Source: Cyclaneusma minus
Lineage: Eukaryota; Ascomycota; Leotiomycetes; Marthamycetales; Marthamycetaceae
Direction of reading: 5' to 3'
DNA: 64,000 bases
Assembly (NCBI GenBank): GCA_037179335.1
Contig: JAKZHN010000024.1
Coordinates: 248,001-312,000 of the forward strand
The position numbers and the translations under genes were made by a program. Below are positions 25,874 through 37,464 of this stretch, piece after piece (positions within the stretch are counted from its first letter, which is position 1; the number at the start of each line of letters is the position of its first letter). The notes under the pieces are model-generated. The model made no database searches and was not told where the DNA came from. It saw nothing but the letters and a program-made list of their open reading frames with translations.

Positions 25874-27340
25874 TAAATCATTTAATAAATATAGGATAAA
25901 TATAATAAAGGCTATAATAAAGGCTGCTATAATAGGGGCTATTATAATAAAAACTGCTATAATAAGGGCTACGGGATAGGTCCGAATTCCTCGATATTTT
26001 GAAAATAGTTTTTAATTCTTTTATAGCTATAATAGTTTTTTTCGAAAAGATTTATATAGCGGAAAGCTATTTAAACTGGAAATATTGCATTTTATAATAA
26101 AGTATTATATTAAAAATTGTTTTTATATAATTAAAATCGCTCAAAAAGCCAATATTAAAATAATGAAAATTTGCAAATTATATTAAATTATTAAATCGAT
26201 AATTTGCAATTTTATTAATAAAATTGGAAATACCAAATAGAAAATATATATGCAAATATAAATTATATACTATATATATGCGGACTTGGCCTAAATTATA
26301 AATAAAATTATATATAATAGCTTTCCCCGCAAAGAAAAATCCTTTCTTCTTTATTATTTTTCAATATTACTATTATTTTTTCAATTTTCTATTAGGCATT
26401 ATTAAATTATATTTATAAAGCATATATTAATTAACATGCTATATTTATATAATCAAATTCATCTTCGCCATTAATTTCTATAATTTTATCCTAATTAATC
26501 CGCGATATAAATGTGTATTTAAAAACTCGCGGATTTGTTTAATATTAATATATATAAATTCTATTATATATTTGTTTATATTTATTTTCAATTTAATCCT
26601 AACTTATAATAATAAATTAAATAAAGCCAAATAATATTACAAATAACAATATTAAAGCAAAGCAATAAATCCAATTTTTATATTTAAATTTGGAATGTTG
26701 CAAAAATTAATAATGCATTTAAATAATCCATCCAAATAATCCATTTATTATAGTATAATTAATGTATTCCATATATATTATAAAATATCAATAAATTAAT
26801 TTTTTTATTGCTATTTAGGGGTTTTTTTTATTTATTTATTATATTTACCTGCTAATTTATTTTTATATTAATAGCAAATTCAATTAATTTTTAACGTTTT
26901 TTCCAAATTATATATATATACGCAAAATATATATTTAAAAAAACTGGCCAATTTATATCCTATATATATAACGTCTAGGTTTTTTTTAATAATAATTAGA
27001 AATTTTAGGAATTAACTTATATTTTTCATTTTATTTAATAATATTAAAAATAATTAAAAATAAATAAAAAACGCCAAACCAATTACTGGTCCGAATTAGC
27101 GAAACGCATAATAATATAAAATCTAATATTTTTTTATTATATAAATTTAAATTAGCTTCATGTATATAAATACAAGTAAATACAAATAAATATTATAATT
27201 TATAATTTAATATAAAAAAATAAAAATAAAAAATGTGAAATTTATTAATCCGTATTTTTTAATATATTATAATAATATAATATTAAATATTTATATGTCT
27301 AATTTTTCTTTTAATATATTTAATTATATTATAAAAAATT

Positions 27341-27476
27341 TAAATATTATATAAAACTTTTAAATATTATATAAAAATTTTAAATATTATATAAAAATTT
27401 TAAATATTATATAAAAATTTCGAATATTATATAAAGATTTTAAATATTATATAAAGATTTTAAACACTATATAAAA
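27341..27476. repeat. Diverged tandem 20-bp repeat
   Basis: About seven copies of a 20-base unit of the form TTTTAAATATTATATAAAAA. Individual copies differ by a few substitutions, unlike the cleaner arrays further left. Confidence 0.8.
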
Positions 27477-27938
27477 ATCCCGTATAATAAATAAATGCAA
27501 TACAAATATTTTTCCGTATATTTAATTATATATATAAACACTAATATATATAAAATTTTCTATATATTAATACGAATATTAAATAAATATAATATTTTGC
27601 AAATCCCGTATATTTAATTATATTGTATAGAAATTTTAAACATTATATAAAAATTCTAAATATTGTATTTACCCGCGTATTTATCCAATATCCATATTAA
27701 TATGAAAAAAAATTATACGGAATTTGCAAAATACCGTATTTATTTAATATATATAAATATATATATATATATTGGTATTTATATATATAATTATATATAT
27801 AAAAAAATATATATGTATTAATATTTTATATTATATAATACAAATTTAAATTTTTCACAATATAAAATAAAATATTGATTAAAATTAAAATCTTTTTCAA
27901 ACTATATTAAAACAGGATATAATTTGCAATTGTCTATT

Positions 27939-27982
27939 AATAATTCATTTATGCAATAGCGGACCCCCCCTTCCTTGGTAAT
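27939..27982 (-). repeat. Right terminal inverted repeat of the AT-rich block
   Basis: Reverse complement begins ATTACC and includes GGGGGGGTCCGCTAT, pairing with the left end at 12025-12068. Differences from the left copy are mainly G/A and C/T changes. Normal composition resumes just outside. Confidence 0.65.
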
Positions 27983-28801
27983 GTTATTGCAACGCTGCGG
28001 CGACCTCTCCTCCACGCAACTTTTAATACAAAAGCGTGCAAAAGTCCGGTGGCTGAGTACAAAAGTAATTTCAAAATCGCATTGAGATCTGGACGTGGAC
28101 TTGGGCCTCAGCAGTTGGCCACGCCACCGCTGGGACTTCAATTACATAGGTCGAGTGGTCAGCCTCCCATCCTTGACCCAATTTCTTACTTCAGCACTGC
28201 CCCGCCATGATGAGCCTTGTTCCTGGTGACGATGCTTGTCAAGGGCTTGGATCGCCTTGAAAGATTGCTGAATACCGCTGTCTGATTATTAGATATGTAC
28301 ATATGTCGACGAGATTTGAGAAGTACCTGCTCTCAATCTATTGGAATTCCTTGGATTCTTAGGCTTTCTCCAAATTAGATGCGACTCTTCTGGTCAAGAC
28401 CCGTCCTGGTAATAGCTTCAAACGTCAATTAATCGGCCAACCGCCGCCACCCAGCAAATATGTCACCCGCAAATCGAGAAGCGTGGCAGTGTCGCACGGA
28501 CCATGTGGCGCTAAAGCGGAAATGGCTACCGCGCCAAAGTCTCAAACCCGGCGATTCATTGTTCCAGCTGTCGACCGTTCAACTTCGCGACCATCAATTG
28601 CGCCTCAATCCCCTCAAGCGCAGTCGCGTCTACACAGCCCACGACCTGCCCGGCCTCCTCTCAGACATCTTCAAAGCTTCAAACGTCTCTGCGCTCCGCT
28701 GTACACGGCCTGGTACAGCACGCGACAAGTTTTAGCTTGCAACATCCACGTGAAGCCGCTATCCGTCCTGAATCTGCCGGTGGGCAGCGCATACCGCAAA
28801 C
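27983..28801. other. Intergenic between the AT-rich block and RPB3
   Basis: Normal-composition sequence with the RPB3 promoter in its right part. Two overlapping open frames near 28460-28860 have no recognisable content and overlap the RPB3 start. Confidence 0.5.
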
Positions 28802-29954
28802 ATGGATCCCTATGCCATGGACATCGACGAGTCCACAGGCCCACAGGTCAAGATTACTGAGGTTGGTCCTGCGCAAGCTTCTGCGGGTAGAAGCTTGATC
28901 TCTGACTGTGACCCAGGCAGACAGCAGTCATGTTGACTTCGAGCTCTCCAACGTCGACCTTGCCTTTGCAAACTCTCTGCGCCGTGTCGTCCTTTCAGAA
29001 GTGCCGACCATGGCCATTGACCTGGTCGAGATCGAAGCCAACACCTCCGTGCTCGCCGACGAATTCCTCGCTCACCGACTCGGCCTGATTCCCTTGGTCT
29101 CGAAGAACATCGATGAGGTTGAATACTCACGCGAGTGCGAATGCGACCAATACTGTGAGCTCTGCAGCGTCGAGCTCACACTCCATGCCAAATGTACCGG
29201 CGATGATATCATGCGAGTCTACGCACGAGATCTGGTTCCAAGTGAGCGACGACCAAACCAGTACGTGGGCAACCCAGTCATCACCGATCCAGAGGGCTTG
29301 GGCACTGTCATCTGCAAGCTGCGCAAGGGCCAGGAACTCCGCATGAAGTGCATCGCCAAGAAGGGAATTGCAAAGGAACACGCCAAGTGGGCACCAACTT
29401 CTTCCGTCGGATTCGAGTACGACCCCCACAACAAGCTCCGCCACATCAGCATGTGGTATGAGACGAGTGCGGAAGAAGAATGGTAAGAGTTAGCCCGACT
29501 GTTGGGAATGATACACACAACTAATTGCACGACCAGGCCCAAGTCGAAGTACGCAGATTGGGAGGAGCCCCCACAAGAAGGAGAGACGTTCAACTTCGAC
29601 GCCGCTCCTGAGCGTTTCTACTTCGAGGTTGAGAGTGTCGGTAACCACGATCCCGACGAGATCATCCAGCAAGGCATCAAAGTCCTACAGAAGAAGTTTG
29701 CCGAGATTCTCCAGGAGCTTGACACCAGCAACAACAACAACAATGCTGACGGCATGGATGGTATGGACGGCATGGATGGACTTGGAGGACCCCGCAGCCC
29801 TGACGGTATGCCGCCCAACGGAGGCGCTGCCTGGAATAACGACCAAGGATTTACAACTCCCTACACCAATGGAAATGCGAGCGGTTGGGCAGCAGGGGGA
29901 GGCACGACACCATATGGTGCTACTCCTTATGGTCAGCCTAATGCAGGCTGGTAA
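28802..29954 (+). CDS. RPB3: RNA polymerase II subunit Rpb3
   Basis: The third-largest core subunit of RNA polymerase II; with Rpb11 it forms the alpha-like heterodimer that seeds enzyme assembly. Three exons, 28802-28861, 28917-29482 and 29537-29954, give 347 residues. The 20-residue first exon (MDPYAMDIDESTGPQVKITE) joins ADSSHVDFELSNVDLAFANS, which matches the family start. LRRVVLSEVPTMAID and HRLGLIPL are alpha-subunit signatures. The zinc loop is intact: C94, C96, C100 and C103 in CECDQYCELC. The intron after EEEW uses donor GTAAGA and restores PKSKYADWEEPP. The first donor, GTTGGT, is weak but is the only one that keeps the frame. The C terminus carries an Asn run, a GMDGMDGMDG repeat and a Gly/Pro/Thr tail found in filamentous fungi. 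Confidence 0.93.
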
Positions 29955-30921
29955 ATGGACAGTGCCACATGGAGGGTATTCATGGATTTCTTTGGATCTT
30001 TCTCGCATCAGAGTCTGATCTCTTCCGGTCTCAAAACTAGACAGTGGCTACACTGGGTTGCACTGGGATACTTTCTTGCATCAGAGCGACGGCGTTTGGG
30101 GTAGTGTGTAGGATGGCAAAAGGAGAGCAGCGCATGGCAGGATGCAAAAGGGGCAGCCAAGGTTTGTGCCTTTGGTGCTCTTTGGTGGTCCATTAGACCT
30201 GCCCTTGTGGTCTTGAGTAGGCTCAAGAATGCAGGATCCCTTAGAAGAACACTACAAACAAGACTGGTTGCTGGCAAGTGCCGAAGCCCCCTGAACTTCT
30301 TGCGAGTGACTCGTGAGTGAATCCCAAAAAGGCATGTAACACAAGCTTTCACCAATCACGACGGATTTAATCGGCGATAACAGAACCAAGCTTTCTCGGC
30401 CCGGCCCCCTAGGGAACCATTAGGCCAAAGCTTGGTATTGGATAGACAGGCCTGGACTGCCAGTGTACCAATGTATTAAAATTCAAAGGCCTTGAATTCC
30501 TTACTTCTGTTCAGAATTACAGTCCCAAAGCCGTGGTTAGCATATTCTGAAAAGTGGGGACACGCACAGTACCTGACAGCGGCGACGTTAGGCTCGGAGG
30601 TTCGGCCCAGAAATCCCCAGCCAGCCATCGTCACTCGTCAGTGTCACAGGCCTGTGCCATCTTCAATGTCAAATCGTGAGAAAAAAGCCTTTGACCTCAC
30701 CTTGCCCAAGCTCGGCCGAAGCTAGTGAGCCGCCTAAACACCTCCAGACCTAAGAAAAGGCGGTCACACTCATTCACTCCCTCCCGGCCTTTTCTTAGAC
30801 GGGCGCTCACAGCAGATAACCATACCTTACGTATATCTGCCATCCCTACAAAAATCGACGACACCTTGTCGACTTGCGCCCGGGATGCTTCGAGATTCAC
30901 AGTCGAAAAAGTTCACTCACC
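29955..30921. other. Intergenic between RPB3 and the dicarboxylate carrier
   Basis: Holds the RPB3 3' flank and the carrier promoter, including an imperfect palindrome at 30725-30810 listed separately. No gene seen. Confidence 0.5.
30725..30810. repeat. Imperfect palindrome in the carrier promoter
   Basis: Outer arms GTGAGCCGCC and GGGCGCTCAC, and inner arms CTAAGAAAAGGC and GCCTTTTCTTAG, are inverted complements around a central loop of about 24 bases. The right arm ends about 110 bases before the carrier ATG. It could be a tiny MITE remnant or a regulatory structure. Confidence 0.6.
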
Positions 30922-32071
30922 ATGTCGTCGTCGCTGAAGCCGAAACGCGACGATAGTGCTGCCTCTCAGCTCTCCAAGAAACAAGCTTGGGACCGCGCGC
31001 ACATCAAGTATCCCTTCTGGTTCGGTGGCAGCGCATCGTGTTTCGCAGCATGCGTTACGCATCCCCTCGACCTCGTGAAGGTACCTGTCATTCCCTGCTC
31101 ATCTTTCCCTCCTTATCCCTCCCTCTCCCCTTTCCCATTCCCGCTGTAAAATGCTAATCCCAGTTCTTGCCCCAGGTCCGCCTCCAAACCCGCACCGCAG
31201 ATGGCCCCAAATCCATGTCTGGCATGTTCAGTCATGTCCTGCGAAATAACGGAATCGGCGGATTGTACAAAGGCCTGACAGCCTCCTGGCTGCGCCAAAT
31301 CACCTATTCTACTACACGCTTCGGTGTTTATGAAGATCTGAAGTCAAGGTTTACGACACCGACGAGCACACCTGGTATGGCGAGTTTGATTGCCATGTCG
31401 AGTTTCTCAGGCTTCATAGGAGGTGTGGTGGGTAACCCGGCAGATATTATCAATATTCGTATGCAAGGCGGTATGTGGCATTCTCTCCAAGCCCCTGAGC
31501 AAGCCGTAGCCGAAGAGGCATGGCACAAGAGGAGATGATTGGTGCAGAAAGAGATTGAAAGCTGATAGACGATGCAGATGCCGCTCTACCACTCGAAAAG
31601 CGCAGGAATTACAAACACGCCGTCGACGGATTGGCACGAATGGTGAAGGACGAGGGCGCTGCCTCTTTATTCCGCGGCGTGTGGCCCAACAGCCTGCGCG
31701 CCATCCTCATGACGGCCTCGCAACTCGCCTCCTACGACGGATTCAAATCTGTTCTCATCACGCACACGCCCCTGACGGACAACCTAACCACCCACTTCTC
31801 CGCCTCCTTCCTCGCCGGATTCGTGGCAACAACAGTCTGCTCCCCGGTTGATGTCATCAAGACCCGCGTCATGTCGGCGCACGATCCGCAAGGCCTGGTG
31901 CATTTCATGAAAGAGACGTTTGCGAAAGAAGGCGTGACGTGGATGTTCAAGGGCTGGGTACCTAGCTTTATCAGACTGGGACCGCACACGATTGCTACGT
32001 TTCTGTTTTTGGAACAGCATAAGAAGGTGTATAGGAGCCTCAAGGGGGTGGATAGTGAGGTGTACCCGTGA
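30922..32071 (+). CDS. DIC1: Mitochondrial dicarboxylate carrier (Dic1)
   Basis: An inner-membrane carrier exchanging malate or succinate for phosphate. Exons 30922-31080, 31176-31470 and 31578-32071 give 315 residues, the usual length for this family. Three carrier repeats are visible, each with its signature after an odd-numbered helix: HPLDLVKVRLQ, NPADIINIRMQ and SPVDVIKTRVM. Blocks shared with yeast Dic1 include KYPFWFGGSA, LRQITYSTTRFGVYEDLK and KRRNYKHAVDGLARM; the last is spliced correctly only if exon 2 ends at 31470 (donor GTATGT) and exon 3 starts after GATGCAG. Intron 1 contains a TGCTAAT branch-like site. The reading supports dicarboxylate rather than oxaloacetate or citrate specificity, based on similarity recalled from the yeast protein. 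It may supply malate for the malic enzyme 9 kb away. Confidence 0.9.
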
Positions 32072-32516
32072 GCAGGAAAGAGCACGGGGAATGGAGAGTG
32101 AGAGTGAGAGGTGGCAGGAGCGGGGAGGGCGTTTGTATACCCTGACTTTGCTGGATAGATAGAGCTGGGGGAGCTGACTATCGGCGCATATATACCGAGA
32201 GCATGGCTTGGCTTGGCGACTATAGGGGCACCATATGCTTGCAGGCATTGCTTGGCGTTGCGGGCGGGATCACGAACAGGGCGTGCAGCATTGCGTCTAG
32301 CCTGTGGGAATTTGTACTTTTTGAGCTTCCTAGGAAATACCAAATTCTTTGAGAAAGATTCGCGGAGGCTCAGAAGTGGCGTGACAAAGTGGGGGAATGC
32401 TTATGGCAGGTCTGACAGTAGTCGTTATATCGATATCGATGCTGGAGAGCAACCAAAATTGAGCGTGAGCGAGCTAACAAAAAACAAAGACATCCATGGG
32501 GACCATGGCTTTCTGT

Positions 32517-32795
32517 GAAAGCGTAGATGGTATGGCTTTTTGGATGCTAGCAAGTATTTGTTGAGTATTTGTGGGTATTTATTAAATATTTATTACGAAA
32601 GCATAGATGGTATAACCCTTTGGAGGCTAGCAAGTATTTGTTAAATATTTATGGATATTTATTGAATATTTATTACGAAAGCGTAAATGGTATAACCCTG
32701 TGAAGGCTAGCAAGTATTTATTAAGCATCTATTACAAAAGTGTAAATGGTATGTCCCTTTGGAGGCTAGCAAGTATTTTGTTAAGTATCTATTAC
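32517..32795 (+). repeat. Minisatellite of 60-80 bp units
   Basis: Four direct units start at 32517, 32597, 32677 and 32736. Each begins with a form of GAAAGCGTAGATGGTAT and continues with GGCTAGCAAGTATTTGTT and ATTTATTAC-type ends. The first two units are 80 bases; the last two have lost about 20. Confidence 0.85.
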
Positions 32796-33489
32796 AACAA
32801 TTTACGTTATCTTTGCAAATGAGTAAAACCAATGCCCTTGAATCTCTTGACCTTGAGTTCTTTTTTTTTCCGAGTTTCGAAACAGAGAGGACTGATTGCG
32901 GTCTGCGGATCTAAGGGGCTCAGAAGGAGCCTTACATAGCACCTTCCCAGTTACCAGTCCCGCCCCGAGCCTAGCTCATGAGTCACTATCCTATCGTCAG
33001 GGACAAAACCGTCGTTGAACCTAGCAGCTGTCAGCAGCACAGAGTGTCTGTCGCGCGAGCTTGTCACCGCTGTGGACGATGGCCTTGGAAAAAACAAGCA
33101 CTCCGAATCAAGGAACCAGCAAACTGTGGCGAGCCGTCATATCATCATATGCTGTAGGCCGTAGAGATCCATTGGGGGTGGCGAGGTCTTGAGCGGCTCC
33201 AAGGCAACACGAGTCCACGACTATCAAATCGATGGGAATCGAATTAAAGGTAGGAAGGGTATTTGGTATTTGTATACAAGTGAAATACAAGAAATTGGGC
33301 CATTCAGCCCTTTTCCAGACACGTGAGCGCCCACGCCCCCAGAGGCTCCCCAAAAAACCAAAATGCTGCTGAAACTCCAGTGCCAGCTACCTATGCCAAA
33401 CGGAAGTACGTGAAATCGCAACCATAGCTGCGGTTGGATAAAGATCTCAGAATCGAGCGAGGCCAGCGAGCAGACTCCAGCTGCTCTAT

Positions 33490-33710
33490 CTGGCGGCTAT
33501 CAAAAAGATAGTCCGATAAACTCGTTCCATGATGCCGCGCACCTCGAAAAATGAGAGGTGGCCAGGAGTCGATGTGCAACAAATCGAGAGCTGAGCTCCC
33601 TGGCGGCCAATAGGCGTCGACTGTCAAAACAGCTTGCGTGAAGCCTCGCACCTCAAAAGATTGAGGGTGGCCATCGACGTGCGACAAAAGCCGGTGAGCT
33701 CGCCTTCGAG
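33490..33710 (-). repeat. Weak tandem duplication of about 109 bp
   Basis: CTGGCGGC...CGCACCTC...GAGGTGGCCA...CGATGTGC reappears about 109 bases later as CTGGCGGC...CGCACCTC...GAGGGTGGCCATCGACGTGC. The copies are clearly related but diverged. Confidence 0.5.
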
Positions 33711-33849
33711 CAGCTGCTCGACCGCTGTAGCCCAGCCTCATGATGGCCCGGCTCGAGCCCACGAAGAACAATGTTCGGGCAACGTCGTTGCAGTCCAGCA
33801 AGTACTCTGAGAATCCAGAATCGTATCCTCAGGGCATTCAGGACCCGAC

Positions 33850-35370
33850 TCATTCGCTTTCTCCGTCTCTCTTCCCAATGCCCGTGCTAGCATCAATACT
33901 ATTGATGCCCTGCGACGCATCCAATTTCTCGTCCACCATCTCTTCCTCAATCTCCACCTCCTCGTCGTCATCTTCTGGCTCTGGTTCCGGCTCCGGCCGA
34001 TCATCCACCCAAACCTCATTTCCCCAGTCCCCCCACAACCGATGCCTACCCCTCTCCCCATCCTCGTATTCATAAACATCCTTTCCATAACTATCATTCA
34101 GATGAACTCTAGTGATCGTGCTGTTGTCTTCCATCCTTATCCATGTCTCCACATCTAGTTTTTCGTTCTCCTGCCACCTCAGATTCAATATCCTAGCCCC
34201 CTTATTCCACTCCCCATACCCGCCATAACCACTTTTCTTCCCCGAACAAATTTTCGGCCGTGACACGCCGTGTGATACATTTGCATTGTCAGGCCAAGTT
34301 CCACACCAAGCATTGCCATGATCATGCCCACTGTATATACTATGCAGCATAGGCGTGTCGACTAGGGACTGCATAAACGGCGTATCGAGCTCGTTTCGAA
34401 ACTTCGGATCATCGCGCAGTATATCTCTCGGTCTGCTGTTTCCCTGCCTTGCCAGTGGCCGGTCTTCATTTAGTCCTGGATAAAGGTGAGAGGAGTAATG
34501 ATTGTCTTGAAATGCGCGGAAAGAAGAAGGTGGGATGTGCACGAATGCGAGAGAAGGCAGCGGACCATATCGATCCTGCAGAACCGTGGTTTGTGCAAGG
34601 AACCAGGGGACGACGGACGGGTCGACCCAGTCCTGAATGGCGGGGTTTACGTCGGGGATGGTGGTTTGGTAGGGAAGGTTGCCGAGGGAGTCGAAGAACC
34701 AGAGGATGAGGACGGGGTGGTTTGGGTTGGGGAGGTGGATGGTTTCGTTGGTGATATTGTTGGGGTTGTAGAGGGTGGTGTTTGGGGTTAGGGATGGGTA
34801 TATGGGGATCCAGTAGTTGGTGGTTCCGACAACGCCGGAAGGGGATTGCTGGGTGTAGGAGAGATCGTATTGGTTTTCTGTCTTAAAGAGGGCTTCGCGT
34901 GTCATGTTGTATCCTCCATCGTGATTGCCATAAGTAGACGCCCACGGAATGCCCTTCTTGACGAAGTTCTCGGCGATTATGTCGAAGTATTTTGTGCCAT
35001 TCTCCCTGAAAGTATCCTCCGAGGTAATCAGATCGCCGTTTAGAATAACGAGGTCGGGGTTCTCGGCTTCAAGGACCTTTTGGATAACTCGCGTGCTATT
35101 GATGTCCTGTTCGATCCCCCACCCGTCTTCCTCCTCCCCGTAGTGTAGATCCGAAAAGACCGTGATGTGAAATTCGCCGTTCTCGTTCAGTCGAAGGCGC
35201 GGTTTGTCGTGAATGGAGAGTGGTTGTGGTTCATGGTTGCGGAAGAGAAATTGGTGGAGGGTCGAAATGAAAATTATGTAGACGGAGAGGCAGAAGCCGA
35301 GAGCGACCAGCAGATTCTTGTGCACCTGTTTGAGGGGTTTCTTGTGAAAATCGAGACCCAGGCGATCCAT
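33850..35370 (-). CDS. Membrane-anchored calcineurin-like metallophosphoesterase (Dcr2/Sia1-like)
   Basis: A dinuclear-metal phosphoesterase of the fungal Dcr2/Sia1-related group. Single exon, 506 residues. One hydrophobic segment at about residues 20-37 follows a short basic N terminus, so it is probably a type II membrane protein with a lumenal or extracellular catalytic domain. The metal-site motifs are complete and in order: SDLHYG (D74, H76), NGDLI (D113), GNHD (148-151), FVHIP (H278) and SGHDHGN (348-351). Several Asn-X-Ser/Thr sites lie in the catalytic domain (for example NSTR, NITNET, NVSHG), consistent with secretory-pathway glycosylation. The C-terminal tail is strongly acidic (Glu/Asp runs) and ends in KRDGESE. 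Substrate is unknown; yeast Dcr2 affects cell-cycle entry and the unfolded-protein response, but orthology is inferred. The first ATG gives a sensible topology. Confidence 0.87.
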   Translation of the reverse strand: MDRLGLDFHKKPLKQVHKNLLVALGFCLSVYIIFISTLHQFLFRNHEPQPLSIHDKPRLRLNENGEFHITVFSDLHYGEEEDGWGIEQDINSTRVIQKVLEAENPDLVILNGDLITSEDTFRENGTKYFDIIAENFVKKGIPWASTYGNHDGGYNMTREALFKTENQYDLSYTQQSPSGVVGTTNYWIPIYPSLTPNTTLYNPNNITNETIHLPNPNHPVLILWFFDSLGNLPYQTTIPDVNPAIQDWVDPSVVPWFLAQTTVLQDRYGPLPSLAFVHIPPSSFRAFQDNHYSSHLYPGLNEDRPLARQGNSRPRDILRDDPKFRNELDTPFMQSLVDTPMLHSIYSGHDHGNAWCGTWPDNANVSHGVSRPKICSGKKSGYGGYGEWNKGARILNLRWQENEKLDVETWIRMEDNSTITRVHLNDSYGKDVYEYEDGERGRHRLWGDWGNEVWVDDRPEPEPEPEDDDEEVEIEEEMVDEKLDASQGINSIDASTGIGKRDGESE

Positions 35371-37352
35371 CTTCTCCTGAACAGCTGGCTGGAAGCTGTT
35401 CTTGTACTTGTCCGTTAAGCCTGGTATTCTTCAGTGCCTACCATGACTGATGGTAGAATTTCCCTTCTGGCCCATGAACTCAGGAACGGGCACAACTATG
35501 GGATGAATAGTGGTCGAGGAAGCGTAAGATGCCTAAGGACTAAGAACAGACAACAGGAAGGGAGTGACGGGGAAGAAAAGTATATGAGAGGAGTGTTTGG
35601 CCTCGGCATTATGCTCCATACTCTACCTGAGATGGGGACGTGGCTCGTTGCAGGCTGCAAGTCCAGCAAGCTGGGATGAAGCGGGGCTCCTTTCAGCCAT
35701 CAATGCTAGGGTGCTAAAAGGATATGTCCTCAAGCGGTCAGGACAGGTGGAAACGCGGTGGATGTGGAGGGCACAGCTGGGACGAGATCTGTCAGAAGCT
35801 TTGACAGGTCGCTTGATTTGCTGCCGATGAAACTGTCGCCAGGCTGAGGGCGCCAAAATGCCCGCCAATGTCTGCAACAGACCCGGTTTCACGGCGGCTA
35901 TTGGTGCGAATTTCATCAATGTGCCTTTCATTTTCAAGCCACGAGAAGTCCCGTGAAGCATGATTCGCGGCAGTCGAGTGAAACAACAGCGCTCCGGTTT
36001 TTGTTTCAACGATGAAGATGGGATGAGAGTCCAGGCTTCCAGGGTCGCCCAACACGAGCCCCGCGAACAATAAAGTCGCGACGATCCCTCCTTCGTCCTT
36101 TGCAATCTCGAACCTGGGCACTTCCCTACTGAGATCAGAGCGGCTGACGTGCAGTAATTCTTTAGTCTTTGCAGAACCACAAATACATAATCATGAACAA
36201 TCAAGCAAGAGCTTCATGTTCTGAGCTACCTACATCAGCTTTCACCCTCCCCGCTTGAATCGGCTGTGCGCCGTTCTGAATTATCACCGCGGCATATTGG
36301 ATTGATCTCCATCCTCGTGGCTTCGTCTTGCTTCCCCAGCCCTCAGCCACCATTATCCGAGACAGCTTTTGGATCAATATGTTGTCTGTCTTTTGTTTCT
36401 GTGACTCTCATCCGTATCCCTTGTTTTCAGCGTCATCGATCTTAATGCCATTTTGCATTCAGTTCCTTGCGAGAGCAAAAGGAGGCCAGAGACACAGAGC
36501 CGCTTATCGCTGAGGCCCATCTGGTGACGCGTGTCCCTATATCTTCCCCTATATCGACATCATTTGCTACTTTGGGCAGTTCAGAATGTCCAAAGTCTGT
36601 GGCTGATGATCACTGTCCCCTGTTTCTCTTTTTGTTTTGCTATTGTTGAGAGCTTGGCTTGGACCGGACTGCTCGAGCTCTCTTTTGTGCTTGCAGGATA
36701 ACGATGCTTGAGACTCTAGCCAGGAGTCGCAAGTACTGGTAATGATTTTGCCATTCTTATTCTGCGTCCCTCGATCTGCAATGCCGTTCAGCGCTCTTTC
36801 GGGTTCAGTTCACTTCCATAATGTCTTCAAATATAGATATGTAAATCTGGTTTGCGAAAGTACCCCAAGTTACCCAGCCACTCAGTCGAAAGTCGAAGTA
36901 TCAAGTAGGATCATCAGACTGGCAGAAGGATCGAGCAGAAAGATTGGGGGCACGCAATAATCAAGCTTCAAGATTTTTTCTTATTTTGGCATCAGTCTAA
37001 GGTCTCTTGGAGTATTGGATTAGTTTCATTTGTTCAGACAGCAAGAGATCCGGGTTACCTTTTCTTTTTCTCCTTCATCTGGTCGCCCTGGAGCATGGTA
37101 CCGATCTTCTATCTTATTCGATGACTGATGTTGTCTGGCGATGTCTTGGATTTACGGCCAGACCACGTCCACGGCGGCGACCCGGGAAAAAAAGACAGCC
37201 GACCTCTTTCGGGGGCCTTCTGAATGCACCGTCAAGATGTAAGAAAATTAGAAATGGGCAAAACAGTGTACTCGAGGAGAGGACGTCGACAGCTAGACAA
37301 AATCGCAAATCTGGCCACAAAACATCATCATCAGTACATTCGCTTGTATGCA
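35371..37352. other. Long intergenic region
   Basis: Two minus-strand open frames overlap here (35623-36204 and 35792-36121). The second, containing KDEGGIVATLLFAGLVLGDPG and FHSTAANHASRDFSW, reads slightly protein-like but has no ATG start and no family I recognise. Nothing else is supported. Confidence 0.4.
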
Positions 37353-37454
37353 GGTTCTGTGGTTTAGTGGTATAATTCTCGCTTAGGGTTTTCACTCTAA
37401 GTTCAAAGCTTCATCGTTTGCGAGAGGTCCCGTGTTCAATTCACGGCAGAACCC
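37353..37454 (+). tRNA. tRNA-Pro(AGG) with intron
   Basis: Acceptor stem GGTTCTG pairs with CAGAACC, followed by a C discriminator. The D-arm region GGTTTAGTGGTATAA serves as box A and GTGTTCAATTC as box B. The anticodon stem CTCGC/GCGAG encloses TTAGGG, with anticodon AGG at 37385-37387. A 30-base intron (37389-37418) lies one base 3' of the anticodon, the canonical position. The core TTCTCGCTTAGGG plus GCGAGAGGTCCC matches eukaryotic tRNA-Pro. Confidence 0.92.
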
Positions 37455-37458
37455 TGAC

Positions 37459-37464
37459 TTTTTT
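37459..37464 (+). terminator. RNA polymerase III T-run terminator
   Basis: Six T residues a few bases after the tRNA-Pro 3' end. Confidence 0.8.

Larger units (their letters stand above)
32072..33849. other. Convergent intergenic region with tandem repeats
   Basis: Lies between the 3' ends of the carrier and the phosphoesterase. It contains the minisatellite at 32517-32795 and a weaker duplication near 33490-33710. No gene supported. Confidence 0.5.

Noticed and set aside
28460..28860. Two open frames upstream of RPB3
   Set aside because: No recognisable content, and they overlap the RPB3 first exon in other frames.
35623..36204. A 193-residue minus-strand frame and an overlapping 109-residue frame
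   Set aside because: No family, no convincing start or splice signals, and the two frames conflict; kept only as a note in the intergenic entry.
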